From assembly GCA_913043255.1 (NCBI GenBank), contig CAJWLK010000010.1, forward strand, positions 1 through 64,000: a stretch of 64,000 nt of DNA, given 5' to 3'. Within the stretch, counting starts at the first letter, position 1; each line of letters opens with the position of its first letter. Shown one piece after another: positions 32,567 to 41,430 of the stretch. The position numbers and the translations under genes are program-made. Origin of the DNA: an uncultured Gemmatimonadota bacterium (GTDB taxonomy: Bacteria; Gemmatimonadota; Gemmatimonadetes; Palauibacterales; Palauibacteraceae). The notes under the pieces are model-generated. The model was given only the letters and a program-made list of their open reading frames with translations. It searched no databases and was not told the origin of the DNA.

Positions 32567-33648
32567 ACTGCTACGCTGATCGTTGTCGTAACCTTACATC
32601 TGCAATTTCGGCCACCGGCTGTCAAGCGGCCATTCTCACGTATTGGGCGAATGTTCGTTACCTGTCTGGGTTCAGCGGATCTTCGGGTGTTTTGTGGGTT
32701 CCAGTGGCTGGAAACCCTATTCTCATCACTGATTTTCGTTATGATGAACAGGCTAAGGGTGAGGTGGATAACTCGTTCGATATACGAATTGTCAGTGGAA
32801 GTTGGATCTCAAATATCGAAGACATGGTTGCCTCCGCGAACGGGCCAGTAGCATTCGAGTCTGAGTATGTTACAGTCTCTGAGTACGAAGCTCTTAAGGA
32901 GGCATTCCCTCAACTCTCACTCGTTGCCAGTACGGATTTGGTTGGAAGACTCCGACGAATAAAAGATGCAAAAGAAATAGAGGGAATAAAGCACGCTATT
33001 ACGACGGCAGAAGCCGCTCTTCAGAGAACACTGGCGGGTATTGATTGGACGGACAGCCCCAGTGAAAGGCGGGTCGCCGGCTACTTAGAGGCCGAACTTC
33101 GTGCAGGGGGATCCGAACACCTGCCGTTCGAAGTGATAGTGGCTTCAGGACCACGAACTTCACTTCCACATGCTACTCCCTCAGATCGTTGCGTGGTGTC
33201 CGGAGATTTACTTTTGATTGATTTTGGTGCGCGATTTCAAGGTTATTGCAGCGATATCACCCGAAACTTCGTCATTGGTTCTCCTCGAGATTGGCAGATC
33301 GCGCTTCATAACCAAGTGCTTGACGCCCACGAACAAGCATGTGCTGCTGTCGGGCCTGGAGTGTTGTGTCGGTTTGTGGACATGGTAGCTCGAGAAGCTT
33401 TGGTCGCTCACCAAGTCGATCAGTATTTCGGGCATAGTACGGGACATGGGATTGGTCTTGAGGTACATGAAAGTCCCAGTTTAGCTCAGCGTTCGGAACA
33501 GACCCTCGAAGTTGGAAATGTGGTGACGATAGAACCCGGAGTGTATCTTCCGGCGCGTGGTGGTGTACGAATTGAAGACGACATTCTTGTTGAACCGTCC
33601 GGTTTTCGTAGGATGACCAGCTTATCGCGTGCGCTCATCGAATTGTGA
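32563..33648 (+). CDS. pepQ: M24-family Xaa-Pro aminopeptidase/dipeptidase
   Basis: 361 residues. Creatinase-like N-terminal domain (about 1-130), then a pita-bread domain with all five metal ligands: Asp220 (LLLIDFGA), Asp231 (YCSDITRNF), His295 (GHSTGHGIGLEVHE), Glu324 (VVTIEPGVY) and Glu338 (VRIEDDILV). It removes residues before proline in peptides. No signal peptide. The GTG start overlaps aroQ. The order aroQ-pepQ-efp-accB-accC is widely conserved in bacteria. Whether it is an aminopeptidase (PepP) or prolidase (PepQ) cannot be told here. Confidence 0.92.
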   Translation: MNCYADRCRNLTSAISATGCQAAILTYWANVRYLSGFSGSSGVLWVPVAGNPILITDFRYDEQAKGEVDNSFDIRIVSGSWISNIEDMVASANGPVAFESEYVTVSEYEALKEAFPQLSLVASTDLVGRLRRIKDAKEIEGIKHAITTAEAALQRTLAGIDWTDSPSERRVAGYLEAELRAGGSEHLPFEVIVASGPRTSLPHATPSDRCVVSGDLLLIDFGARFQGYCSDITRNFVIGSPRDWQIALHNQVLDAHEQACAAVGPGVLCRFVDMVAREALVAHQVDQYFGHSTGHGIGLEVHESPSLAQRSEQTLEVGNVVTIEPGVYLPARGGVRIEDDILVEPSGFRRMTSLSRALIEL

Positions 33649-33728
33649 GTGGAAACTCTTCGTGACTTACCTGAGCGTCGGAGTGGGGCAGCTTGTGTTA
33701 ATTGGACACAGCCAATTTGATTATAACG

Positions 33729-34295
33729 ATGTCTGACACCTCAAATTTTCGAAACGGAATGGTCATAGAATTAGATGACACTCTCTATCAGATTACCTAT
33801 TTTCAACATGTGAAGCCGGGTAAGGGGGGTGCGTTTGTGAGGACGAAACTGAAGGATGTGATGGCTGGAGGAATCACGGATAAGACTTTTCGTGCGGGCG
33901 AAAAGATCAAAGAGGTTCGGCTTGAACGGAGGCCTATACAGTATAGCTATACTGATGGCAACCTATTTTACTTTATGAGTCTGGAGACCTACGAACAGAT
34001 TCCTCTGTCCAGGGAACAGCTTGGGGAGGATCAACTCTTATATCTTCAGGAGAACATGGAGTGCCAAGGCTTGAACCGAGACGGTGTCGTACTTGCAGTC
34101 GAACTCCCACAGTTTGTTGAGTTAGAAATCGCTGAAACCGACCCTGGCGTGCGAGGTGATACAGCGCAGGGAGGGACTAAACCAGCTAAACTTGTGACAG
34201 GCGCAGTGGTACAGGTTCCCTTGTTTGTCGAGGAAGGCGAAATGATTCGAGTCGATCGCACTGAAGACAAGTATATTACGCGAGTGCATTCATGA
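33729..34295 (+). CDS. efp: Translation elongation factor P
   Basis: 188 residues from ATG 33729 (the frame is open to 33702). EF-P relieves ribosome stalling at polyproline stretches. KOW-like N domain with the tip lysine Lys32 in HVKPGKGGAFVR, the position modified by beta-lysylation or other groups in some bacteria; no modification gene (epmA/epmB, earP) is in the window. Two OB domains follow, ending GEMIRVDRTEDKYITRV. ATGA overlap with accB. Note Pro-rich clients in the window, such as the TonB-like protein and Pal. Confidence 0.95.
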   Translation: MSDTSNFRNGMVIELDDTLYQITYFQHVKPGKGGAFVRTKLKDVMAGGITDKTFRAGEKIKEVRLERRPIQYSYTDGNLFYFMSLETYEQIPLSREQLGEDQLLYLQENMECQGLNRDGVVLAVELPQFVELEIAETDPGVRGDTAQGGTKPAKLVTGAVVQVPLFVEEGEMIRVDRTEDKYITRVHS

Positions 34296-34765
34296 ATGAA
34301 GAGCGTCACATTAACTGGATAAAGCGACTGATAAAGCTGGTCGAGGATTCTGACATTGAATCACTAGAAGTGAGTCCTCTGACTAAGCGAGTTCGGATTC
34401 AAAAATCTGCGGATGTCCGGACAGGTACAACGTCCCACGCCGCTTCTGTCGCCTCTCATACTCAAGGCCCTGAATTGGCAGCACCGGCCTCCGGCACAGG
34501 GCTAGTAGTGACAGGGGACACCGATGTGTTTGAAGTGACGTCACCGATGGTAGGTACGTTCTATCGGGCCGCGGCTCCAGATGCCCCCCCCTTCGTATCG
34601 GTAGGAGACCACGTAGAGAAAGGTCAGACTCTATGTATTCTCGAGGCGATGAAGCTTATGAATGAGCTGGAGTCAGAGGTGTCTGGCGTGATAACGGAGA
34701 TTGCGGCTGAGAACGCTGATCCTGTTGAGTTTGGTGCGCCTCTGTTCCGTATTGACCCCACTTAG
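34292..34765 (+). CDS. accB: Biotin carboxyl carrier protein of acetyl-CoA carboxylase
   Basis: 157 residues. N-terminal helix ([21 protein letters not shown]), a Ser/Ala/Thr linker (about 45-75), and the biotinyl domain with the lysine to be biotinylated, Lys121, in [10 protein letters not shown]. The characteristic thumb [17 protein letters not shown] is present, so it is an AccB rather than a stand-alone biotin domain. It carries CO2 from AccC to the transferase subunits, which are not in the window. Start overlaps the efp stop. Confidence 0.95.
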   Translation: MNEERHINWIKRLIKLVEDSDIESLEVSPLTKRVRIQKSADVRTGTTSHAASVASHTQGPELAAPASGTGLVVTGDTDVFEVTSPMVGTFYRAAAPDAPPFVSVGDHVEKGQTLCILEAMKLMNELESEVSGVITEIAAENADPVEFGAPLFRIDPT

Positions 34766-34785
34766 GACTGACCGAGCCCTCCACC

Positions 34786-36129
34786 TTGTTCCGTAAGATC
34801 CTCATCGCCAACCGGGGCGAAATTGCACTTCGAGTAATACGCGCGTGTCGAGAACTTGACATCCGAACAGTTGCTGTGCATTCACAGGCAGATCAAGACT
34901 CTCTCCACGTCCGCTTTTCCGACGAACACATCTGCATAGGAGAGCCGCCCAGTAAAGACAGCTATCTTAACGTGTCTAGAATTTTGGCGGCCGCTGAGAT
35001 TACGGGTGCCGACGCTGTGCACCCCGGTTATGGTTTCTTAGCAGAGAACGCACAGTTTGCGGAAATCTGCGAACGTTCGGGATTGGTATTCATTGGTCCC
35101 ACGCCAGGGCAAATTCAACGCATGGGACAGAAGGCAGAGGCGCGTCTCACAATGATTGAGGCTGGCGTGCCGGTCATACCAGGGTCAGATGGGCCCACAG
35201 AAGATGAGGATATGGCATTGGAAGAAGCACGCCGTATCGGTTATCCCGTCATGATTAAGGCAGCGGCCGGAGGCGGTGGGAAAGGTATGCGGGCGGCGTT
35301 CAACGACGATGAACTGAAACGTGGTTTTTCCGTTGCACGTAATGAGGCTGAGGTGAATTTTGGCGACTCCACGGTCTATCTGGAAAAGCTTATCGATGAA
35401 CCCCGACACGTCGAAATCCAGCTCATAGGTGATCGTCACGGCCAAATTGTTCATCTCGGGGAGCGTGATTGCTCAATTCAACGCCGACACCAGAAACTAG
35501 TTGAGGAAGCACCCAGTCCGGCGGTTACCCCCGAGATGAGACAGGCTATGGGAGAGGCCGCGATCCGCGGCGCTGAGGCCATCTCGTACCATGGTGTGGG
35601 TACCGTAGAGTTCCTGGTTGATGCCGACGACGAATTTTATTTTATGGAAATGAACACGCGCATTCAGGTTGAACACCCGGTTACTGAGCTTGTTACAGAT
35701 ACAGACCTCATTAAAGAACAGATTCGTGTGGCAGCAGGGGAGAAACTTGGTTTGGAAGCGATCCCCACCTTACGAGGCCACGCAATTGAATGCCGCATTA
35801 ATGCGGAAGATCCGGATCACGGTTTCCGTCCGTCACCTGGCGCGATCACATCCTTTCATGCGCCTGGGGGGCCTGGGGTCCGTGTCGACACACACATTTA
35901 CGCTGGATACGTCGTACCACCCTATTACGACTCGTTGTTGGCAAAGCTCATTGTAAGTGGAAAGACGAGAGAAGAGGCACGTATCCGTGCCTACCATGCT
36001 CTCGAAGAGTTTGTGATTGAGGGTGTACATACGACGATACCATTCCTCCGTAAGGTTTTAGCTCACCAAGACTTCGTATCGGGGGATTTCAATACGGGTT
36101 TTGTCGAACAATTCCTGACGCGTAGATGA
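34786..36129 (+). CDS. accC: Biotin carboxylase of acetyl-CoA carboxylase
   Basis: 447 residues, as in E. coli. ATP-grasp enzyme: N-terminal [19 protein letters not shown], the glycine-rich loop [49 protein letters not shown], and ECRINAEDP. It carboxylates the biotin on AccB at the cost of ATP for the first step of fatty-acid synthesis. Start is a TTG 20 nt after accB; an ATG would not give the conserved N-terminus. Confidence 0.97.
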   Translation: MFRKILIANRGEIALRVIRACRELDIRTVAVHSQADQDSLHVRFSDEHICIGEPPSKDSYLNVSRILAAAEITGADAVHPGYGFLAENAQFAEICERSGLVFIGPTPGQIQRMGQKAEARLTMIEAGVPVIPGSDGPTEDEDMALEEARRIGYPVMIKAAAGGGGKGMRAAFNDDELKRGFSVARNEAEVNFGDSTVYLEKLIDEPRHVEIQLIGDRHGQIVHLGERDCSIQRRHQKLVEEAPSPAVTPEMRQAMGEAAIRGAEAISYHGVGTVEFLVDADDEFYFMEMNTRIQVEHPVTELVTDTDLIKEQIRVAAGEKLGLEAIPTLRGHAIECRINAEDPDHGFRPSPGAITSFHAPGGPGVRVDTHIYAGYVVPPYYDSLLAKLIVSGKTREEARIRAYHALEEFVIEGVHTTIPFLRKVLAHQDFVSGDFNTGFVEQFLTRR

Positions 36130-36141
36130 GTCCGAAAATTT

Positions 36142-36894
36142 ATGGATTCTCTCGAAGTACTATGGCTTCCGCAGGAGCTAGCCCCGAGTTCAATTGCTGA
36201 CAGCAGGGTAGTGGTCATCGATGTTATTCGTGCCACTACCAGTATGACGACAGCACTAGCAGCTGGAGGTCAACAAGTGATCCCCACCGGTTCGGTCGCA
36301 GCCGCCCGAGCCACCGCAGATCGAATTAGGGGATCTCTACTCTGTGGTGAACGAAACGGACTCCCGCCCAAGGGGTTTGACCTTGGAAATTCGCCCCGTT
36401 CATTCATCTCAGAACTAGTAGCTGGTGAATCGATGATTTTTACAACGACGAATGGAACTGCGGCTATAGAAATGGTTATAGACGCACGTGAGTTACGGAT
36501 TGCTTGTTTTAGGAACGTCAGTGCGGTAGCACGGGTTCTATCCGACGCTACGGACACCAAGAGTACCCCGATCATCATCATCTGCGCTGGTCGTAATGGA
36601 CGAATTGGCATGGACGACGCATGGTGTGCGGGCCATCTTGTGGAGCGGATACTAAAGCGGTCGCCGAGTCTCGAACTTGGGGATGGGGCTCAAGCTGCAT
36701 ACACTTTTGCTGCTAGCCTTGGAAGACCAACGCCGGAGAGCTTGGCGAAGACTGATGCTGGTCGTGCGTTGTGCGATCTGGGCTTGGATGAAGATCTGGG
36801 GCACTGCGCTAAAGTCGACGACTTGTCCGTCGTGCCGATATGGTGCGATGGCGCATTTGTGAAGGGTGGGGAGGAGGGCGCTGATGCTGGATGA
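36142..36894 (+). CDS. comB: ComB family 2-phosphosulfolactate phosphatase
   Basis: 250 residues. Family signature pieces: VVVIDVIRATTSM (about 23-35), LLCGERNGLPPKGFDLGNSP, IFTTTNGTAAIE, and IICAGRNGRIGMDDAWCAG. Characterised members remove phosphate from 2-phosphosulfolactate in coenzyme M or sulfolactate synthesis, and need Mg2+. The partners comA and comC are not here and the gene sits between accC and ftsK, so the real substrate in this organism is unclear. The 3' end overlaps ftsK by 11 nt. Confidence 0.88.
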   Translation: MDSLEVLWLPQELAPSSIADSRVVVIDVIRATTSMTTALAAGGQQVIPTGSVAAARATADRIRGSLLCGERNGLPPKGFDLGNSPRSFISELVAGESMIFTTTNGTAAIEMVIDARELRIACFRNVSAVARVLSDATDTKSTPIIIICAGRNGRIGMDDAWCAGHLVERILKRSPSLELGDGAQAAYTFAASLGRPTPESLAKTDAGRALCDLGLDEDLGHCAKVDDLSVVPIWCDGAFVKGGEEGADAG

Positions 36895-39217
36895 ACGACA
36901 GCGACGTGAGGCACTGGGTGTCGGGCTCATTGTGCTCGGTCTTCTTGTAGGCCTTGCCCTTGTCTCGCCCGAAGTGACTGATGGTCGCAACTGGATTGGT
37001 CCCTTTGGGGATCTGTTGCATCGAAATCTTAGCTTTGTGTTCGGACCGCTGTCTCCCTTACTGGCCGTCTCAGCCTTCGTGTGGGGAACACATTTCCTCG
37101 GGTGGGCCGATCGTGGTCGGGCTCTGCGTGCTTCGTTGCTCCCCGCTGGACTACTTTTGGTTTTACCCACGTTATTGTGGATTGTATTTGCACGAGACGG
37201 AGTGACAACCCCTGACACCGGTTGGCTGGCTGTCACCATTGGTTCCATGCTTCAAGCCGCGTTCGGCTGGTTAGGTGCTCTGCTAATCACCATATCAGCC
37301 TTGCTCATGACTCTTGTACTCACGCTTGGTTGGTCACTTACACAGACTGTCGTTGGCAGTGGAAGAATGGCTAAACGCAGCATCAGCGTCGGCGGTGAAT
37401 TGGTTGCCAAATGGAAACCAATTCACATGGGGCGTCGGGCACTGAGTAAAATTGTTGCGCTTATTCGGGCACTCATGGCCTGGAACCGAACCGAATCTGT
37501 CGAAACCACACCGTGGGAGCAGGTTGTTCAGGAGCCTGAACCGAATGTTTTTGAAGAGTTGGTCAATGAAGAGGACATAGAGCCGAAAGCTACGAAGAAT
37601 AAAAATCGCAAACCAAAGGCTACTAAGTCTGATATTGAGGAAGAACAAGAAGTTTCTTCGGAACCGAAGCTAAAAGATCTGGGAGACTTGGATCAGACGG
37701 CGTTGCCACCACTCGAACTCCTCGATGAACCGAGCCGGGGCAGCGGTAGTATTGGTGTGCGGGATCTGGAACGGCTCGGGGATGTGCTGATTGATAAATT
37801 GGCAACATTTCGGATTGCCGGTGAGATAGGAGGCTGGACGACAGGTCCAGTCGTCACACAGTTCGAAGTTATTCCTGCGCCCGGTGTCAAGGTTGGATCG
37901 ATCTCAGCACGAGCTGATGATCTCGCACTTGCCCTTAAAGCTGATTCTGTTCGAATTGTGGCACCGATTCCAGGAAAAGGGGCTGTTGGGGTCGAAGTCC
38001 CGAACCCTGCGCCGGAGATGGTTCAACTTCGTGAGGTACTTGAGAGTCGAGCCTACCGCCGTACTGGAGTGGCTCTCCCACTTGCTTTGGGTCGAGATCT
38101 TTCCGGCCAGCCCTACTGTACTGATCTGGTTCGCATGCCGCACCTGTTGATTGCAGGGCAGACTGGATCAGGTAAATCGGTTTGTATAAACGCTCTTATC
38201 ACAAGTCTTATTTGTCGTTATACCCCTGCCGAACTCCGGCTTTTGATGGTGGACCCCAAGATGGTAGAACTTTCCGTCTATGGCGATTTGCCTCATCTGC
38301 GTCATCCGGTGATTACGGATAACGATGAAGCTGCGTCGGTCCTCAAATGGGCCGTATACGAAATGAAACGCCGGTTCGGGCTGTTGTCGTCCAACGGTTG
38401 CCGCAACCTGGGCGAGTTTAACGAACGTGTGCTCGGAGACCGAGATCTTTTTCTGCCAAAGCGTGGTTCGGACGATATCCCACCACCTTACGAAGAAGGG
38501 CCGTTACCCTACGTAGTACTAGTGATTGATGAGTTGGCAGATCTAATGATGACTGTTCAATCAGAAGTTGAAACCCCCTTGGCAATGTTAGCACAGAAGG
38601 CGCGTGCCGTCGGCATTCACCTGCTGATCGCGACTCAACGACCATCCGTCAACGTGTTGACGGGTCTTATTAAGGCTAATATCCCGAGTCGGATCGCATT
38701 CCGTGTGGCGTCAAAGATTGATAGCAGGACAATCTTGGATCAGAACGGGGCGGAAAGCCTCCTCGGAAATGGCGACATGCTATTTCTGCCTCCAGGCAAG
38801 TCAAATGCGGTACGGATTCAGGGGGCTTTTGTTTCCTCGGGAGAGACTGAGCGCTTCTTGGATTGGTACCGTGAACAAGCCAAATTGATGGAAGTTGCTG
38901 CCGAAGCCACTCAGGAAGAGCCGGATATCCTCAATGTGGTCAAAGAGATCGAGGAGGCCGAGTCGGGGGCCGGTATGTCTGGCAATGCGCTTGACGATCG
39001 GGATCAATTATTCCGACAGGCGGCCGAGATAGTGATTACGAATTCTGCGGGTTCCACGAGTCTCCTCCAACGGCGCTTGAAAATCGGATACGGACGTGCG
39101 GCTAGAATCATCGATCAACTGCACTTGGCCGGCGTGGTTGGGCCCGCTGAAGGTTCAAAGCCTCGCGAGGTTTTAGTATCGCTTACCGATCTAGATGAAG
39201 CTCTACTAGACGAGTGA
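36884..39217 (+). CDS. ftsK: DNA translocase FtsK/SpoIIIE
   Basis: 777 residues from ATG 36884, which has GGAGG close upstream (an in-frame GTG at 36866 is also possible). Four membrane helices in the first 165 residues (ALGVGLIVLGLLVGLALV and others), a short acidic linker (about 200-265) and the hexameric motor. Walker A GQTGSGKS has Lys431, Walker B is YVVLVIDELADL, and the arginine-rich region ARAVGIHLLIATQRPSVNV follows. A C-terminal winged-helix gamma domain (about 700-777, SLLQRRLKIGYGRAARIID) reads polar DNA motifs. It pumps chromosome ends through the septum at division. Confidence 0.95.
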   Translation: MLDERQRREALGVGLIVLGLLVGLALVSPEVTDGRNWIGPFGDLLHRNLSFVFGPLSPLLAVSAFVWGTHFLGWADRGRALRASLLPAGLLLVLPTLLWIVFARDGVTTPDTGWLAVTIGSMLQAAFGWLGALLITISALLMTLVLTLGWSLTQTVVGSGRMAKRSISVGGELVAKWKPIHMGRRALSKIVALIRALMAWNRTESVETTPWEQVVQEPEPNVFEELVNEEDIEPKATKNKNRKPKATKSDIEEEQEVSSEPKLKDLGDLDQTALPPLELLDEPSRGSGSIGVRDLERLGDVLIDKLATFRIAGEIGGWTTGPVVTQFEVIPAPGVKVGSISARADDLALALKADSVRIVAPIPGKGAVGVEVPNPAPEMVQLREVLESRAYRRTGVALPLALGRDLSGQPYCTDLVRMPHLLIAGQTGSGKSVCINALITSLICRYTPAELRLLMVDPKMVELSVYGDLPHLRHPVITDNDEAASVLKWAVYEMKRRFGLLSSNGCRNLGEFNERVLGDRDLFLPKRGSDDIPPPYEEGPLPYVVLVIDELADLMMTVQSEVETPLAMLAQKARAVGIHLLIATQRPSVNVLTGLIKANIPSRIAFRVASKIDSRTILDQNGAESLLGNGDMLFLPPGKSNAVRIQGAFVSSGETERFLDWYREQAKLMEVAAEATQEEPDILNVVKEIEEAESGAGMSGNALDDRDQLFRQAAEIVITNSAGSTSLLQRRLKIGYGRAARIIDQLHLAGVVGPAEGSKPREVLVSLTDLDEALLDE

Positions 39218-39221
39218 TCTA

Positions 39222-40028
39222 ATGAGGCGCGTAAGTCGATTGCCCCGGCACAGGTGTCGAGGTCTGTGTAATTCTCCGGCAGTGTTCTTGCTCTTTATGG
39301 GGCTGTTCATTGGTGCTGGCGCTTCCCGACCGGAGGCTAATGCTGACGCTTCCTTTGAGATTGATAAGATGTCAACGACTAGGAGTGGCCCTGCACTGAC
39401 TCGGCGACATAACCAAGAGATCGATGTGGACTCGTTATTAGCAGATGCCGATGTTAAGTACGCTAGTCTGGGTTCACTCCGAGCCGAATTCGTGCAGCGT
39501 ATCGATGTCCCACTCCTTAATCGCAGCAAAGAAGGACGAGGGGTCTGGTCACAGCGCGGTCGCGGGAATTTTCGGATGGATTTCGATGATCCCCCGGACG
39601 ACATTCTGATTGCTGACGGAACTTGCCTCTGGCAGTTTGAGCCATCTGTTCGGCCTGACCAAGTTGTCAGCTCAGCGCTTGGTTACGGCGTAGAGGTTGG
39701 TAGTGTGGACATTTTGGGCCGACTTTTGTCCGAAGCTCGCATAAACTACACGGGTTCATACATGGGCTTGGAAGATGTCGCTGGTGTTTCCACACACCTC
39801 GTGTCGCTAACTCCGAAAGGTCCTTCGCGGCATCTCAATGTGATCGTTTGGATTGCACACTCGGATGGCTTAGTGAGACGGTTCCAGATTCAAGAAGAGA
39901 ATGAGACTGTTCGCACAGTTACGTTATCAAACTTGGAACCTGAAATTGTGTTGGCAGATTCGCTATTTCAGTTCAACCGTCCATCCGACGCCACAATTTT
40001 CTCGACCGATGAGCAATGTGGGCAATGA
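39222..40028 (+). CDS. lolA: Outer-membrane lipoprotein carrier protein LolA
   Basis: 268 residues. N-terminal hydrophobic stretch (PAVFLLFMGLFIGAGA) as signal peptide, then the LolA open barrel: LRAEFVQRIDVPLLN, GRGVWSQRGRGNFRMDF, and DGTCLWQFEP followed by the long hydrophobic half. The N-terminal extension (about 30-70) between signal and barrel is longer than usual. It ferries lipoproteins across the periplasm from LolCDE (not here) to the outer membrane. It starts 4 nt after ftsK. A hairpin follows the 3' end, before hemL. Confidence 0.85.
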   Translation: MRRVSRLPRHRCRGLCNSPAVFLLFMGLFIGAGASRPEANADASFEIDKMSTTRSGPALTRRHNQEIDVDSLLADADVKYASLGSLRAEFVQRIDVPLLNRSKEGRGVWSQRGRGNFRMDFDDPPDDILIADGTCLWQFEPSVRPDQVVSSALGYGVEVGSVDILGRLLSEARINYTGSYMGLEDVAGVSTHLVSLTPKGPSRHLNVIVWIAHSDGLVRRFQIQEENETVRTVTLSNLEPEIVLADSLFQFNRPSDATIFSTDEQCGQ

Positions 40029-40054
40029 TGCTCAGCAATTCTGTGAGATGGGTG

Positions 40055-40102
40055 TCACTGATTCCGATGGAGCACCTTGGTGATCAGTGATAAAACCTTT
40101 TT
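40055..40102 (+). promoter_or_regulatory. Inverted repeat with trailing Ts between lolA and hemL
   Basis: TCACTGAT (40055-40062) is the exact complement of ATCAGTGA (40083-40090). An inner CACC (40073-40076) / GGTG (40079-40082) adds to the right arm, and GGTG at 40051-40054 can instead pair with the same CACC, giving two exclusive folds. The stretch TAAAACCTTTTT follows. It could be a terminator for the ftsK-lolA transcript or an attenuator for hemL. The alternative hemL start GTG 40087 lies inside the stem, which argues against its use. Confidence 0.5.
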
Positions 40103-40125
40103 CCATTCGACGGCACGGTAGGCTC

Positions 40126-41430
40126 GTGAGTCAAAAGGTTACACGTACTTCCGACCTAGTGAATCGGGCACGGTGTGTGATGCCGGGAGGTGTGAATTCT
40201 CCGGTTCGCGCGTTTCGTTCTGTTGGGCTCGACCCTCTCTTCATCTCACGAGGAGAGGGCTCCCGGATTTTCGATATCGATGACCGTGGGTACATAGATT
40301 ACGTCCTGTCATGGGGCCCGCTAATCCTCGGGCATGCTCACCCACGAGTCACTTCAGCGGTAACGGAGGCGGCTTCTGAAGGTATGAGTTTTGGGGCCTG
40401 CCATGAGCGGGAAGTTGAACTGGCCGAGCGCGTTGTCGAGTGGGTCCCAGGTCTAGAAATGGTCCGTTTTGTGAATAGTGGGACCGAAGCGACAATGTCC
40501 GCGATTCGGCTTGCGCGCGCCGCGACAGGCCGAAACCTGATTCTTAAGTTTGAGGGTTGCTACCATGGTCATGCAGATTCTTTTCTGGTGGCTGCCGGCT
40601 CAGGTGTTGCAACGCTCGCTCTTCCCGACTCCCCGGGTGTTCCTGAAGTCGTTTCTGCGCTTACCGTAGTAGTGCCCTACAACGATTGCGAAGCAGTGGA
40701 AGCCGCTTTTAAGCGACATCGCGGACAAATCGCAGCAGTTATCGTTGAGCCGGTAATCGGGAATGCAGGCCTGATCTTACCAAGAGATGGCTTTTTGGCT
40801 GCCTTGCGAGAGTCCTGCACGAGGGAAGGAACACTTTTGATTTTTGATGAAGTAATGACTGGATTTCGGGTGGCACGGGGAGGTGCTCAAGAAAAATTTG
40901 GGATCGTGCCCGACCTGACTGCCCTAGGTAAAGTGGTTGGTGGTGGTTTGCCCGTCGCGGCCTATGGGGGGAGCCGAGATTTGTTAGAGTGGATTGCACC
41001 GACTGGGCCAGTATACCAGGCAGGGACGCTATCCGGGAATCCGTTGGGTATGGCTGCAGGGCTAGCACAGCTTGAAGAGCTTGAACGGACAGATCCTTTC
41101 ACGAATCTTGAAATCATCGCAAACCAGCTGGTCAAACGTATTCTGGATGCCGCGGAGAAACGGAATATCCCTGCATGTGGGCACGCGATTGGTTCAATGT
41201 GGGGTGTGTTCTTTACCAATGGACCTGTGCACAACTTCACAGACGCACAGGCTGCGGACCTCGAACTCTTTCGTCGCTACTACCAATCATGTCTTGACGA
41301 TGGTGTGTTTTTCGCGCCGTCGGCGTTTGAGGTGGGCTTTGTCTCGACGGCTCATACGGAAAGTGATCTTGAAGAGACTGTGGGGGTGGCTGAGTGTGCA
41401 CTCGATGCTGCCTTGGAGAATGCCGAGTGA
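40126..41430 (+). CDS. hemL: Glutamate-1-semialdehyde 2,1-aminomutase
   Basis: 434 residues from GTG 40126, chosen over GTG 40087 because the PLP lysine then falls at Lys269 (Lys265 in E. coli) and the upstream candidate lies in a hairpin. PLP enzyme converting glutamate-1-semialdehyde to 5-aminolevulinate, the step after HemA. Seen: VMPGGVNSPVRAFRSVG, VRFVNSGTEATMSAIRLARA, FDEVMTGFRV, and the lysine site TALGKVVGGGLPVAAYGG. The 3' end overlaps lnt by GTGA. Confidence 0.95.
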   Translation: MSQKVTRTSDLVNRARCVMPGGVNSPVRAFRSVGLDPLFISRGEGSRIFDIDDRGYIDYVLSWGPLILGHAHPRVTSAVTEAASEGMSFGACHEREVELAERVVEWVPGLEMVRFVNSGTEATMSAIRLARAATGRNLILKFEGCYHGHADSFLVAAGSGVATLALPDSPGVPEVVSALTVVVPYNDCEAVEAAFKRHRGQIAAVIVEPVIGNAGLILPRDGFLAALRESCTREGTLLIFDEVMTGFRVARGGAQEKFGIVPDLTALGKVVGGGLPVAAYGGSRDLLEWIAPTGPVYQAGTLSGNPLGMAAGLAQLEELERTDPFTNLEIIANQLVKRILDAAEKRNIPACGHAIGSMWGVFFTNGPVHNFTDAQAADLELFRRYYQSCLDDGVFFAPSAFEVGFVSTAHTESDLEETVGVAECALDAALENAE

